From an uncultured Lachnospiraceae bacterium (GTDB taxonomy: Bacteria > Bacillota > Clostridia > Lachnospirales > Lachnospiraceae), in contig URQQ01000015.1 of the NCBI GenBank assembly GCA_900549995.1, forward strand, positions 11,189 to 75,188: a stretch of 64,000 nucleotides of DNA, in the 5' to 3' direction. Of this stretch, positions 27,580 to 35,749 are shown one piece after another. How positions within the stretch are numbered: position 1 is the first letter of the stretch; every line of letters begins with the position of its first letter. A program made the translations under genes and the position numbers. The notes beneath the pieces were generated by a model. It made no database searches. It saw only the letters and a program-made list of their open reading frames with translations, and was not told where the DNA came from.

Positions 27580-28269
27580 CTATGACATCTTAAAACCGAT
27601 TCCCCACACAGTTTTAATGTATTCCTCCTCCGGATCTACGGAGGCAATCTTTTTCCTCAGATTGCTGACATGGACATTGACCGTATTCTCCTCCCCATAA
27701 TAGCCGCCCTTCCATACCTCTTCATATAAATGCTGTCTGGAAAATACCTTCTCTGGTGACTGGATCATCAGAAAGAGGATTTCATATTCATATCCTGTCA
27801 GCATAATCTCCTCTTCTTCCACTGTCACCTTGCGTGCCTCCGGATATAGCTTTAAATTCTTATAACTCCATAATCCAGGCTCTGTTTTCTCCGATTTCAC
27901 GCCCGTATACCGTCTGAGCGCTGCATTTACGCGTGCGAGAATCTCTTCTTTCTCAAATGGTTTCGTTATATAATCATCCGCCCCCTGATTCAGCACTTCT
28001 ACTTTCCCGGCAAGCCCAGTTTTTGCCGACAGCACAATCACCGGAACATCACTTTTCTCACGAAACCGGACAATCAGCTCTTCGCCGCTGATCCCCGGAA
28101 GCATCAGATCAAGCAAAACCAGATCCGGCTCCTTCATGTCAAACCGCAGTTCCCCTTCCGTCCCTGAAAATGCCTGTACCGTTTGATATCCGGCTTTCCT
28201 TAAAATCTTATTCAAAAGATGATTGATGTCTGTATCGTCCTCGATAATTAATATCTCTCTGTTTTCCAT
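27580..28269 (-). CDS. OmpR/PhoB family response regulator (second module)
   Basis: A 229-residue regulator. The receiver has EDD in LIIEDDTDIN, the phospho-accepting aspartate in LVLLDLMLPG, and the lysine in YITKPF. The winged helix shows LTGYEYEILFLM and NTVNVHVSNLRKKI. It is the first gene of the second two-component/ABC operon; an extended -10 promoter is visible 42 bases ahead. The order regulator - ATPase - permease - kinase differs from the first module at 13.4-18.4 kb (ATPase - permease - regulator - kinase), and the transporter families differ, so these are not recent duplicates. Confidence 0.9.
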   Translation of the reverse strand: MENREILIIEDDTDINHLLNKILRKAGYQTVQAFSGTEGELRFDMKEPDLVLLDLMLPGISGEELIVRFREKSDVPVIVLSAKTGLAGKVEVLNQGADDYITKPFEKEEILARVNAALRRYTGVKSEKTEPGLWSYKNLKLYPEARKVTVEEEEIMLTGYEYEILFLMIQSPEKVFSRQHLYEEVWKGGYYGEENTVNVHVSNLRKKIASVDPEEEYIKTVWGIGFKMS

Positions 28270-28310
28270 TCTGAAACCCTTTCATACTATCTTCTGTTAT
28301 GATCGTTTTC

Positions 28311-28320
28311 ATTATACCAT
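28311..28320 (-). promoter_or_regulatory. Extended -10 promoter of the second module
   Basis: On the minus strand ATGGTATAAT gives a perfect TATAAT with the TG dinucleotide of extended -10 promoters; no good -35 is present. Confidence 0.5.
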
Positions 28321-28452
28321 GCAAATTATCTGCAGGCATCAGGCATTTTCCTTCAGGTTCCGTCTGACACGGCATGGCAGAAACGGCGTAGTGTTGCTCC
28401 ATGCATCGGGCAGCCTTTGAATCTCCGATTGACTGCAAAGGAATCTCTCATT

Positions 28453-28496
28453 AAAAAGAGCACCCGGATGGCAGATCTAATGCACATCCGGGTGCT
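28453..28496 (-). terminator. Terminator of the alpha/beta hydrolase gene
   Basis: A perfect 12-base stem (28459-28470 with 28485-28496, AGCACCCGGATG / CATCCGGGTGCT) is followed on the minus strand by TTTTT. Confidence 0.85.
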
Positions 28497-28519
28497 CCTT
28501 ATGTATTCATCTCTGTAAA

Positions 28520-29329
28520 TTACAATACTCTTTTGGAAAGCCAAAGCAGAACATCTGCAATCACTTCATCTTTACATGATTCATTAAAAATCTCATGGAA
28601 CAAATGCGGATAGATAATCAGCCCCTTATCCTCCGACGCAATCTCTCCAAACAACTCTCTGGAATCCTGGTTGCTTACCAGGCCGTCACAGCAGCCATGA
28701 AGCATCAGTACCGGATCTGTAAATTTATCCGGATTCTCTTTCAGCCAATTGACACCCTCACCAATGGAATTCAACAGCCCGACAGATATTTCCTTTTCTA
28801 CCAGCGGGTCTTTTTCATAAGCCTCTACCACCGCCGGATCACTGCACACACCGCTGCCCAGTGCATTGGGCGAATAGGTATCATCCGGTGCATCAATCGG
28901 GAGCGGCCCTGCACATTCTGTGTGATACCTCGTCAAAGCTCCCGACAGGATAATGCCATCCGCTTTCCCCGGGAATCTGGACGCAAAACAGGTTGATGCA
29001 TATCCGCCCATACTGTGCCCCAGAACAAAAAGCTTCTTCCCTTCATTCTCCGCTTTTACCATATCTACAACCGCATTTACATCATCACTGATCTGTGTCC
29101 AGCAATTATAATATACTTTTTTCCCATCCGATCTGCCATGCCCGCGATGATCAAAACGGCAGACCGAATACCCTGCCTCATTTAATTTTCCGGCCAGATA
29201 CTCATACCTTCCAAGATGCTCACACAGACCATGGACAATCACGATCACACCCTTCGACTGATCCACATAATCCTTCACCATATAAAGCCGTGTTTTGTCA
29301 AACGAATAAAAATCCATTTCTTCCCGCAT
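28520..29329 (-). CDS. Alpha/beta hydrolase (monoacylglycerol lipase / lysophospholipase-like)
   Basis: A 269-residue hydrolase of the Hydrolase_4 type. The oxyanion segment VIVHGLCEHLGRYEYLA, the FDHRGHGRSDG loop and the nucleophile elbow GHSMGG are all typical of monoglyceride lipases and lysophospholipases. The acid is likely in the LHGCCDGLVS segment and the base is the histidine in YPHLFHEIFNE. No signal peptide is seen, so it should be cytoplasmic. The ATG at 29327-29329 was chosen because the AGGAGGAA site lies too close to the ATG six bases upstream. The gene stands alone with its own terminator. Confidence 0.85.
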   Translation of the reverse strand: MREEMDFYSFDKTRLYMVKDYVDQSKGVIVIVHGLCEHLGRYEYLAGKLNEAGYSVCRFDHRGHGRSDGKKVYYNCWTQISDDVNAVVDMVKAENEGKKLFVLGHSMGGYASTCFASRFPGKADGIILSGALTRYHTECAGPLPIDAPDDTYSPNALGSGVCSDPAVVEAYEKDPLVEKEISVGLLNSIGEGVNWLKENPDKFTDPVLMLHGCCDGLVSNQDSRELFGEIASEDKGLIIYPHLFHEIFNESCKDEVIADVLLWLSKRVL

Positions 29330-29664
29330 ACACATTTCCTCCTGTACTTTTAGCTTATCGCGATCTCTTTTCTTATTATAACTGATTTTTTTATAATGTG
29401 TTGTAATTTTCCAGAAAATAATGCAATATATAATTATATTTAGTAACTATTCAGCCATGCACAAATGATATGGAAACATCTGGCGCAAGCTCGCTTGCAG
29501 AAGATGGTTTTATATCATTTGTATACGGCGTTTAGCCGAAGCGAGGAAATACGGAGGATTTCCGAGGTTATGGCTGGATTGTTACGGCAGATAAAACGAT
29601 TCAACCATGCACAAAAGATGATAATTTCACCGGATGCATGAATAACATACAAGGAGGCGTGTTT
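29330..29664. other. 335-base divergent gene-free stretch
   Basis: Most of the middle is the structured element at 29443-29585. A partly similar start of that element (ttcaaccatgcacaaaa) recurs at 29600-29616. Promoters of the hydrolase and xdhA must lie here but were not resolved by eye. Confidence 0.5.
29443..29585. repeat. Hairpin-rich element with 16-bp terminal inverted repeats, 143 bp
   Basis: The ends GTAACTATTCAGCCAT (29443-29458) and ATGGCTGGATTGTTAC (29570-29585) are inverted copies with 14 of 16 matches. Inside are ACAAATGATAT (29461-29471) / ATATCATTTGT (29512-29522), GCAAGC-TC-GCTTGC (29485-29498), CGGC / GCCG (29526-29538) and GGAAAT / ATTTCC (29545-29563). No open frame. The plan resembles a MITE or REP-like cassette. 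Confidence 0.65.
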
Positions 29665-31992
29665 ATGGTAATCAGAAAGAATATCAAACGTGTAGATGCC
29701 AGAGCCAAAGTCACTGGCGAAGCTAAATACACTGCTGATCTCACACCCAGAGATTTTTTATGTGCCAAAGTTGTGCACAGTACAGTGGCTAACGGGCAAG
29801 TCACAGGCTTTGACCTTACAGAGGCTTTAAACGTACCCGGAGTTTTAAAAATTGTTACCTGTTTCGATGTCCCTGATCTCTGTTTTCCGACTTCCGGCCA
29901 TCCCTGGTCAACAGAAACGGCTCATCAGGATGTTGCGGACCGAAAATTATTAAACTCTCGGGTGCGGTGTTACGGCGATGATGTCGCAGCAGTCATTGCA
30001 AAAGATGAATTGGCGGCGTCCAAAGCTGCCCGTCTTGTAAAAGTATTTTATGATACATATCCCCCGGCAGTCACAGTTTCAGATGCAATGAACTCTCATA
30101 CGGTTCCGATCCATGAAGAACATCCGGACAACATTCTAGCACATTCGTCGATGAAGGTCGGTGACATAGGATATGAAGAAGCCATTTCTGATGACGGACT
30201 GCTTCTCCTTGAAAAAGAATATGAAACCCAGCGGGTACAGCACTGTCATCTGGAACCGGTAGTCTCCTGTGCCTGGCAGGATGAAAATGGAAAAACAGCA
30301 ATCATCAGTTCCACACAAATTCCGCATATCGTCCGCCGGGTTGTCGGCCAGGCACTGGGAATTCCCTGGGGACAGATCCGTGTCATCAAACCTTATATCG
30401 GCGGTGGCTTTGGAAATAAACAGGAAGTACTTTATGAACCACTGAACGCATTTTTGAGTATACAGATGGGAGGACGCGGCGTCCGCCTGGAACTCTCCAG
30501 AGAGGAGCTAATGATTTGTACCAGAATACGCCACGCTATCAAGTTTCAACTCAAAGCCGCCATACGGCCCGACGGCCAGCTTGTGGCAAGGCATGTTACC
30601 GTTCTTTCCAATCAGGGGGCCTACGCATCCCATGGCCATGCGATTGCCGCAAATGCAGGAAATATGATCAAGCAGCTCTACCATGATGAGAAATGTTTTC
30701 AGGCAGACTGTTATACCGTGTATACCAATACCGCTACCGCAGGAGCGATGCGTGGCTATGGAATCCCGCAGGCAGATTTTGCATCTGAATGCATGGCAGA
30801 TGACCTCGCCTTCATTGCCGGTATGGACCCACTTAAATTCCGTCTTCTTAACTGTATGAAGGCCGGTTATAAAGATCCTCATAACGGAATTACTTTTTAC
30901 AGTTATGGTTTGAAAGACTGTATCTTAAAAGGACGTAAACTCATGCAGTGGGACAGAAAAAGAGCCGAATACCAGAATCAGACCGGGGCGTTCAGAAGAG
31001 GAATCGGCATGGCTGCCTTCTGTTATAAAACGGGTGTCTACCCGATTTCTCTTGAAACAGCCTCCTGCCGGATGTCATTAAATCAGGATGGATCTACTCA
31101 GGTTCAGATGGGTGCCACAGAGATCGGCCAGGGTGCAGACACCGTCTTCACGCAGATGGCAGCCGAAACGCTTGGAATCCCTGAGGAACAGATCTATATC
31201 GTCTCCTCTCAGGATACAGATGTAACCCCATTTGATACGGGTGCTTATGCATCAAGACAGACTTACGTCAGCGGAAAGGCGTTAAAAAAGACAGCCCTTT
31301 TACTAAAGGAACGAATTCTAAACTACGCATCATATATGACTGGAATTACTGCAGATTCCCTTGACCTTATATCCGGCACCATTGTAAATACCTCAGACCA
31401 TGAACCTTTACTTGCAATGGCTGACCTTGCCCAGGAGGCGTTCTACAGTCTTGAGCATTCGGTACATATTACAGCAGAGGCCACAAACCAGTGCAAAGAA
31501 AATACATTTGCAAGCGGTGCCTGCTTTGCAGAAATCGAAGTTGACATTGCCCTTGGCAAAATAAAGGTGCTGAAAATACTCAATGTTCATGACAGCGGCA
31601 TCCTGATGAATCCTCAGCTTGCGAAGGCCCAGGTACACGGCGGAATGAGCATGGGGCTTGGCTACGGACTCGGTGAAATCCTTCTCTATGATAAAGACGG
31701 CCGGCCTCTGAATAACAATCTGCTTGACTATAAGATTCCGACCTCTATGGATACCCCTGAACTGAACGTCGAATTTGTGGAACTTGAGGATCCCACCGGC
31801 CCCTATGGCAATAAAGCCTTAGGAGAGCCTCCGGCAATCCCGGTTGCCCCTGCTCTTCGCAACGCCCTGCTCCATGCCACCGGTGTAGCCGTCGATTCTC
31901 TTCCTCTCGATCCTCAGAAACTGGTGGAACATTTCCGAAATGCCGGTCTGTTAAATAATACTGCTGCGAAAGAAGGTGCTGCACATGTATGA
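29665..31992 (+). CDS. xdhA: Xanthine dehydrogenase, molybdopterin-binding subunit
   Basis: A 775-residue large subunit of the xanthine oxidase family, binding the molybdenum cofactor and hydroxylating a purine or similar heterocycle. Visible motifs are the N-terminal RVDARAKVTGEAKYTAD, GGGFGNKQEV at the cofactor site, MRGYGIPQ, EIGQGADTVFTQMAAE, and the catalytic glutamate in ALGEPPAIP near the C terminus. The ATG at 29665 has AAGGAGG 8 bases upstream; the annotated frame is open nine codons earlier. It overlaps xdhB by 8 bases. With guaD 5 kb away, xanthine is the likely substrate, but other hydroxylases of this family cannot be excluded. Confidence 0.9.
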   Translation: MVIRKNIKRVDARAKVTGEAKYTADLTPRDFLCAKVVHSTVANGQVTGFDLTEALNVPGVLKIVTCFDVPDLCFPTSGHPWSTETAHQDVADRKLLNSRVRCYGDDVAAVIAKDELAASKAARLVKVFYDTYPPAVTVSDAMNSHTVPIHEEHPDNILAHSSMKVGDIGYEEAISDDGLLLLEKEYETQRVQHCHLEPVVSCAWQDENGKTAIISSTQIPHIVRRVVGQALGIPWGQIRVIKPYIGGGFGNKQEVLYEPLNAFLSIQMGGRGVRLELSREELMICTRIRHAIKFQLKAAIRPDGQLVARHVTVLSNQGAYASHGHAIAANAGNMIKQLYHDEKCFQADCYTVYTNTATAGAMRGYGIPQADFASECMADDLAFIAGMDPLKFRLLNCMKAGYKDPHNGITFYSYGLKDCILKGRKLMQWDRKRAEYQNQTGAFRRGIGMAAFCYKTGVYPISLETASCRMSLNQDGSTQVQMGATEIGQGADTVFTQMAAETLGIPEEQIYIVSSQDTDVTPFDTGAYASRQTYVSGKALKKTALLLKERILNYASYMTGITADSLDLISGTIVNTSDHEPLLAMADLAQEAFYSLEHSVHITAEATNQCKENTFASGACFAEIEVDIALGKIKVLKILNVHDSGILMNPQLAKAQVHGGMSMGLGYGLGEILLYDKDGRPLNNNLLDYKIPTSMDTPELNVEFVELEDPTGPYGNKALGEPPAIPVAPALRNALLHATGVAVDSLPLDPQKLVEHFRNAGLLNNTAAKEGAAHV

Positions 31993-32872
31993 TTTTGAAC
32001 AACTTACAACTGCCCATTCTATAAAAGAAGCCATAGATCTGCTTTCAAAAGATCCCCTGGCAGTTCCAATTTCCGGTGGAACAGATCTTCTGATCAAGCT
32101 CCGGGAAGGTAAACTGTCCGGGTGCCATCTGATCAGCATCCACGGATTAGAAGAACTCAGCGGAATCTCTATGGATTCCGGCGGCACAATTCATATCGGG
32201 CCAGGTTCTGTATTTTCCTCGATTGTAAAAGACCCTCTCATCCAGAAATATCTCCCGGTACTTGGTACTGCCGCAGATCAGGTCGGAGGGCCGCAGATCC
32301 GGAATATGGGAACGATCGGCGGAAATATCTGCAACGGTGTTACAAGTGCCGACAGTGCCCCTGCGCTCCTTACCTTGAACGCTATGCTGACCCTTACAGG
32401 TATTGAAGGCTCCCGCCAGGTTGCACTGGAACATTTTTACACCGGGCCTTCAAAAACAGTCCGCGCGCACCATGAACTATTGACTGATATCACGATCACG
32501 CCAGATAATTACGATCATTTCGGCGGACACTATATCAAATACGGCAAACGCAATGCCATGGAGATTTCTACACTTGGATGCGCCGTGAATGTACGGCTTT
32601 CCGATGACAGCTCTCGGATAGCAGATCTTCGTCTCGCCTTCGGAGTTGCTGCCCCAACCCCGGTCCGATGTCATGAGACAGAAAAAGCTCTGAAAAATAT
32701 GCCAGTAACTCCCTCTCTTACAGAGACCATCCAGGAATTTGCTGTCAGAGAAATACAACCAAGAACCAGCTGGAGAGCTTCAAGAGAGTTCCGTATCCAG
32801 ATCGCCCGGGAACTCTCAAGCCGCACACTCACACAGGCAATTCAGAATGCAGGAGGTGACATCTATGCTTAA
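31985..32872 (+). CDS. xdhB: Xanthine dehydrogenase, FAD-binding subunit
   Basis: A 295-residue flavoprotein that carries electrons between the iron-sulphur subunit and NAD. The FAD-binding ISGGTDLLIKLREGK and the QIRNMGTIGGNICN segments are diagnostic of the CoxM/XdhB type. The ATG at 31985 follows AGAAGGTGCTGCAC and overlaps the xdhA stop (ATGTATGA); a GTG nine bases earlier is less well placed. It overlaps xdhC by 8 bases. The three subunits are in the usual Mo - FAD - FeS order of Firmicute operons. Confidence 0.9.
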   Translation: MYDFEQLTTAHSIKEAIDLLSKDPLAVPISGGTDLLIKLREGKLSGCHLISIHGLEELSGISMDSGGTIHIGPGSVFSSIVKDPLIQKYLPVLGTAADQVGGPQIRNMGTIGGNICNGVTSADSAPALLTLNAMLTLTGIEGSRQVALEHFYTGPSKTVRAHHELLTDITITPDNYDHFGGHYIKYGKRNAMEISTLGCAVNVRLSDDSSRIADLRLAFGVAAPTPVRCHETEKALKNMPVTPSLTETIQEFAVREIQPRTSWRASREFRIQIARELSSRTLTQAIQNAGGDIYA

Positions 32873-33332
32873 AATTATACATTTGACCGTCAATGGAACA
32901 GAAGAAGAACTCGCAGTAGATGAGAGGGAATCACTTGCCGATACACTCCGAAACCGCCTCGGCCTGACCAGCGTCAAAAAAGGATGTGAAGCCGGAGAAT
33001 GCGGCGCATGCACAATTCTCCTCAACGGCAGAACCATTGACTCCTGCATCTTTCTCACCATTTGGGCCGATGGCTACCATATCCTGACCGTTGAAGGACT
33101 CAAAGGCCCAAATGGCGAACTCTCCCCCATACAACAGGCCTTCATCGACGAAGCAGCCGTACAATGCGGATTCTGCACACCCGGCCTCATCATGACCGCC
33201 GTCGAAATTATCGGCTCCGGACAGAAATACACCCGCGAAGAACTTCGCAGACTCATCTCCGGCCACCTCTGCCGCTGCACCGGTTACGAAAACATACTGA
33301 ATGCGGTAGAAAAAGCGCAATTGGGGACGTAA
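32865..33332 (+). CDS. xdhC: Xanthine dehydrogenase, [2Fe-2S] subunit
   Basis: A 155-residue electron-transfer subunit with two iron-sulphur clusters. The first is plant-type (CEAGECGACTILLNG, with a later cysteine in DSC), the second is the helical domain with QCGFCTPG and HLCRCTGYENI. The ATG at 32865 follows AGGAGGTGACATCT. The last four codons and the stop (Q-L-G-T-stop) lie inside the palindromic element that begins at 33317, so an inserted repeat sets the C terminus. The truncation affects only the non-conserved tail after GYENILNAVEKA, so function is probably kept. Confidence 0.9.
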   Translation: MLKIIHLTVNGTEEELAVDERESLADTLRNRLGLTSVKKGCEAGECGACTILLNGRTIDSCIFLTIWADGYHILTVEGLKGPNGELSPIQQAFIDEAAVQCGFCTPGLIMTAVEIIGSGQKYTREELRRLISGHLCRCTGYENILNAVEKAQLGT

Positions 33333-33560
33333 TCCTTTTGAAGAAGTCTACGTCCCTAATTGCAAAACAACCTGTCCCTAACTGCAAAATGACCTGTCCC
33401 CTTTTGAAATATTACCAAAATATCTTAGTATTTGAAGTGAATTTCCTCGTACTTTTAGTTAGTTTGACGATAACACTCAAAAAGGGACAGGTCTGATTGC
33501 AGTTGGGGACAGGTCTAAACCTAAAAAGGGACGTAATCCTTTTGAAAAAGATTACGTCCC
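33317..33560. repeat. Large nested palindromic element built from GGGACGTAATC and GGGACAGGT repeats
   Basis: Each end is a hairpin of the same sequence: GGGACGTA (33324-33331) / TACGTCCC (33349-33356), extended by GCAATT / AATTGC, and GGGACGTAATC (33528-33538) / GATTACGTCCC (33550-33560). Between them the left copies of CCTGTCCC (about 33371-33401) mirror the right copies of GGGACAGG (33484-33513), the best arm being 33391-33407 against 33477-33493 with 16 of 17 matches. The core 33408-33476 is unique. No transposase is present. The start lies within xdhC. Confidence 0.7.
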
Positions 33561-33729
33561 GAAATATTCATTAGTCGAAGCCCGGCAGCCACATATAGCT
33601 GCTATATGCAGCCGCCGTCTTCTTGATTCGATAAATATAATATACCGTACAATTGTGAAATAGATGTGTCATAAGCTTGAAGAATATATAAAAAATATTA
33701 AGGATTTCTGAACCGCCATCCAACAGCAT
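33333..33729. other. 397-base gene-free stretch after xdhC
   Basis: It holds most of the palindromic element, then another imperfect stem at 33583-33614 centred on ATATAGC-T-GCTATAT. No coding frame was found, and no classic terminator follows the alcohol dehydrogenase stop at 33730. Confidence 0.5.
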
Positions 33730-34773
33730 TTAGTTTATATATATTGCATATTTAACCACACCGTCTTCCTGGTTTTCAAATACATTGTATGCATTTAAAA
33801 TATCACCAAGTTTTGCTTTATGTGTAATCAGCCCCTTGGCATTTATTTTTCCATCGGCAATCAATTCCATGATTTCCTGACAGTTAGAAGCGTCTACACC
33901 GCCTGTCTTAAAGATCAGGTTCTTTCCGTACATTTCTGGCAGAGGCAGTGTCTGCGCTTTTTCATACATAGCCATCAATACAACAACCGCGTTGGGTCTT
34001 GCCACCTTCCAGGCCATTTCAAATGTATCATTCCCGCCGGCTGCTTCTATCACTTCATCTGCCCCTCTTTGTCCTGTGCGTTTTTTAATCTCTGTTTCAA
34101 TATCCTGCCTGAGTGGATTCAGTATAATCTCTGCAAGCCCCATAGCTTTTGCCATGTCCAGACGTTCATCGTTCACATCAACCGCAATGATACTTTGGGG
34201 TTGATCAAGTTTTGCACACATCATTGTACAGAGACCAGCAGGCCCTGCCCCGATCACTACCGTTGTATCACCCGGTTTGATTTCTGCCAGTTTTGCGGCC
34301 CAATAACCCGTTGACAGGAGATCTCCTGTAAAAAGAGCTTCTTCATCAGTTTCGTTATCAGGAATCTTCGTCAGCCCGTGATCTGCGAATGGAATACGTA
34401 CGTACTCCGCCTGGCCGCCGTCAATCCGGCATCCCAACGCCCAGCCGCCGTTTTCATCTTCACAATTATTTACAAATCCTCTCTGACAGAAAAAGCATTC
34501 TCCGCAAAAGGTTTCTACATTCACAGCCACCCGGTCTCCCGGCTTGACAGTACTTACCTGCCTGCCGGTTTCCTTGACAATACCTACAAATTCATGCCCC
34601 AGAACCACTCCCGCCTTTGCTCTTGGCACTGCTCCGTGTATGATGTGAATATCACTGGAACATATGGTGGTAAGGCTCACCTTCACAATCGCATCCGTCT
34701 CATCCAGAAGTACCGGAACCGGCCGTTCCTCAAGCGCAATCCGTCCATTTCCTTTATAAACAACCGCCTTCAT
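33730..34773 (-). CDS. Zinc-dependent alcohol dehydrogenase (MDR family)
   Basis: A 347-residue medium-chain dehydrogenase. Catalytic zinc ligands are the cysteine in TTICSSDIH and the GHE motif (LGHEFVG); the structural zinc site is complete, with four cysteines in CGECFFCQRGFVNNC. The nucleotide fold shows VVIGAGPAGLC with an acidic end (AVDVND), which favours NAD over NADP. Substrate cannot be told; relatives act on secondary alcohols, sugars and steroids. The ATG follows GAGGTGGAGGAACA. It is 38 bases after the alkyltransferase-like gene and so is probably the last gene of the seven-gene run. Confidence 0.87.
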   Translation of the reverse strand: MKAVVYKGNGRIALEERPVPVLLDETDAIVKVSLTTICSSDIHIIHGAVPRAKAGVVLGHEFVGIVKETGRQVSTVKPGDRVAVNVETFCGECFFCQRGFVNNCEDENGGWALGCRIDGGQAEYVRIPFADHGLTKIPDNETDEEALFTGDLLSTGYWAAKLAEIKPGDTTVVIGAGPAGLCTMMCAKLDQPQSIIAVDVNDERLDMAKAMGLAEIILNPLRQDIETEIKKRTGQRGADEVIEAAGGNDTFEMAWKVARPNAVVVLMAMYEKAQTLPLPEMYGKNLIFKTGGVDASNCQEIMELIADGKINAKGLITHKAKLGDILNAYNVFENQEDGVVKYAIYIN

Positions 34774-34811
34774 TGTTCCTCCACCTCTTTACAATATTTT
34801 TCAGACTGGTA

Positions 34812-35189
34812 TCAAATGCCTTCCTGTTTAAAAATCTCTCGGAAATTTTCTGCTTCTTCCATAGAATTATGCCATCCATATTCCCTTAGATTTACCCTTG
34901 CCCCCTCCGGAGTATCCTCTACAGCGATTTTCTCCTCCAGAAGTAACATTTTCTGAAGTCCCGGAGTTTCAAAAGCCGCAGCCCCGGACAACACACCTTT
35001 GTGATTCACTACCCTAAATGCAGGGACATTTTCTCCAGCCTTCCCTTTATTCAGCGCATATCCCACCTGTCTGGAATTCTTCGGCTTTCCGCACAGAAGC
35101 GCAATCTGTCCATAAGTCGCCACCCTTCCGTACGGAATTCCTTTACATACAACCGCCACTCTCCGATAAAAATCCATCCGCTTTTTCAC
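34812..35189 (-). CDS. Alkyltransferase-like protein (MGMT family lacking the active cysteine)
   Basis: A 125-residue protein of the O6-alkylguanine-DNA alkyltransferase fold. The helix-turn-helix-like [26 protein letters not shown] matches the DNA-binding part of the family. Where active enzymes have PCHRVV, this one reads PAFRVVN: both the alkyl-accepting cysteine and the next histidine are changed. Such alkyltransferase-like proteins bind damaged bases without repairing them and hand them to nucleotide excision repair. The start is probably GTG, sharing bases with the macrodomain stop (GTGA); an ATG four codons later (35177) is an alternative. About 30 extra C-terminal residues are rich in charge. 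Confidence 0.8.
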   Translation of the reverse strand: MKKRMDFYRRVAVVCKGIPYGRVATYGQIALLCGKPKNSRQVGYALNKGKAGENVPAFRVVNHKGVLSGAAAFETPGLQKMLLLEEKIAVEDTPEGARVNLREYGWHNSMEEAENFREIFKQEGI

Positions 35190-35701
35190 CTTTCCGCTTC
35201 CTGAAGCGCTGCATCATATGCATTTTTAGTGACCGGATCAAAAAGTACCCATACAATTTTATCCATCTTTCCCGGATAATCTTTTAGAAATTTAGAAACA
35301 GCCGCAACTGCTGTTTTTGCCGCATCCTTCACAGGATAACCATAAATTCCGGTGGAAATGGATGGGAATGCGACAGACTTCACCCCATGTTCCATTGCAA
35401 CGCACAAGGATTGGTAATAACAGGAAAACAACATACTCTCCTCCTGCCTTCCTCCGCCGCGCCACATAGGACCGGGCGTATGAATCACATAATTACATGG
35501 AAGACGGTAAGCCTTTGTAAGTTTCGCCTGCCCCGTCCTGCAGCCATTCAGCTGCCTGCATTCATGAAGCAGTTCCGGTCCCGCGGCCCGGTGGATTGCT
35601 CCGTCCACACCTCCGCCTCCCAGCAGGCTTTCATTTGCTGCATTCACAATTGCCTCCACATCTGTTACCTTCGTAAGATCTCCGAGTCTGGTTTCAATCA
35701 C
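35186..35701 (-). CDS. Macrodomain protein (ADP-ribose / O-acetyl-ADP-ribose hydrolase-like)
   Basis: A 171-residue single macrodomain. The ADP-ribose-binding features are the DLTKV start, [19 protein letters not shown] with the catalytic-type asparagine and aspartate, and the [13 protein letters not shown] loop. This matches the YmdB/MacroD group, which removes ADP-ribose from proteins or hydrolyses O-acetyl-ADP-ribose. The start is GTG with AAAGGAGCGCAAAAC ahead. It overlaps the alkyltransferase-like gene by 4 bases and follows the unknown protein by 48 bases. In this setting it may reverse ADP-ribosylation linked to DNA damage or defence; that is inference. Confidence 0.88.
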   Translation of the reverse strand: MIETRLGDLTKVTDVEAIVNAANESLLGGGGVDGAIHRAAGPELLHECRQLNGCRTGQAKLTKAYRLPCNYVIHTPGPMWRGGGRQEESMLFSCYYQSLCVAMEHGVKSVAFPSISTGIYGYPVKDAAKTAVAAVSKFLKDYPGKMDKIVWVLFDPVTKNAYDAALQEAER

Positions 35702-35749
35702 GTTTTGCGCTCCTTTCCACTCTCTGAAAAGATAAGGCTTCTTATGTCT

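Noticed and set aside
33583..33617. Imperfect stem ATATAGC / GCTATAT as terminator of the alcohol dehydrogenase gene
   Set aside because: More than 100 bases from the stop codon and without a T-run.
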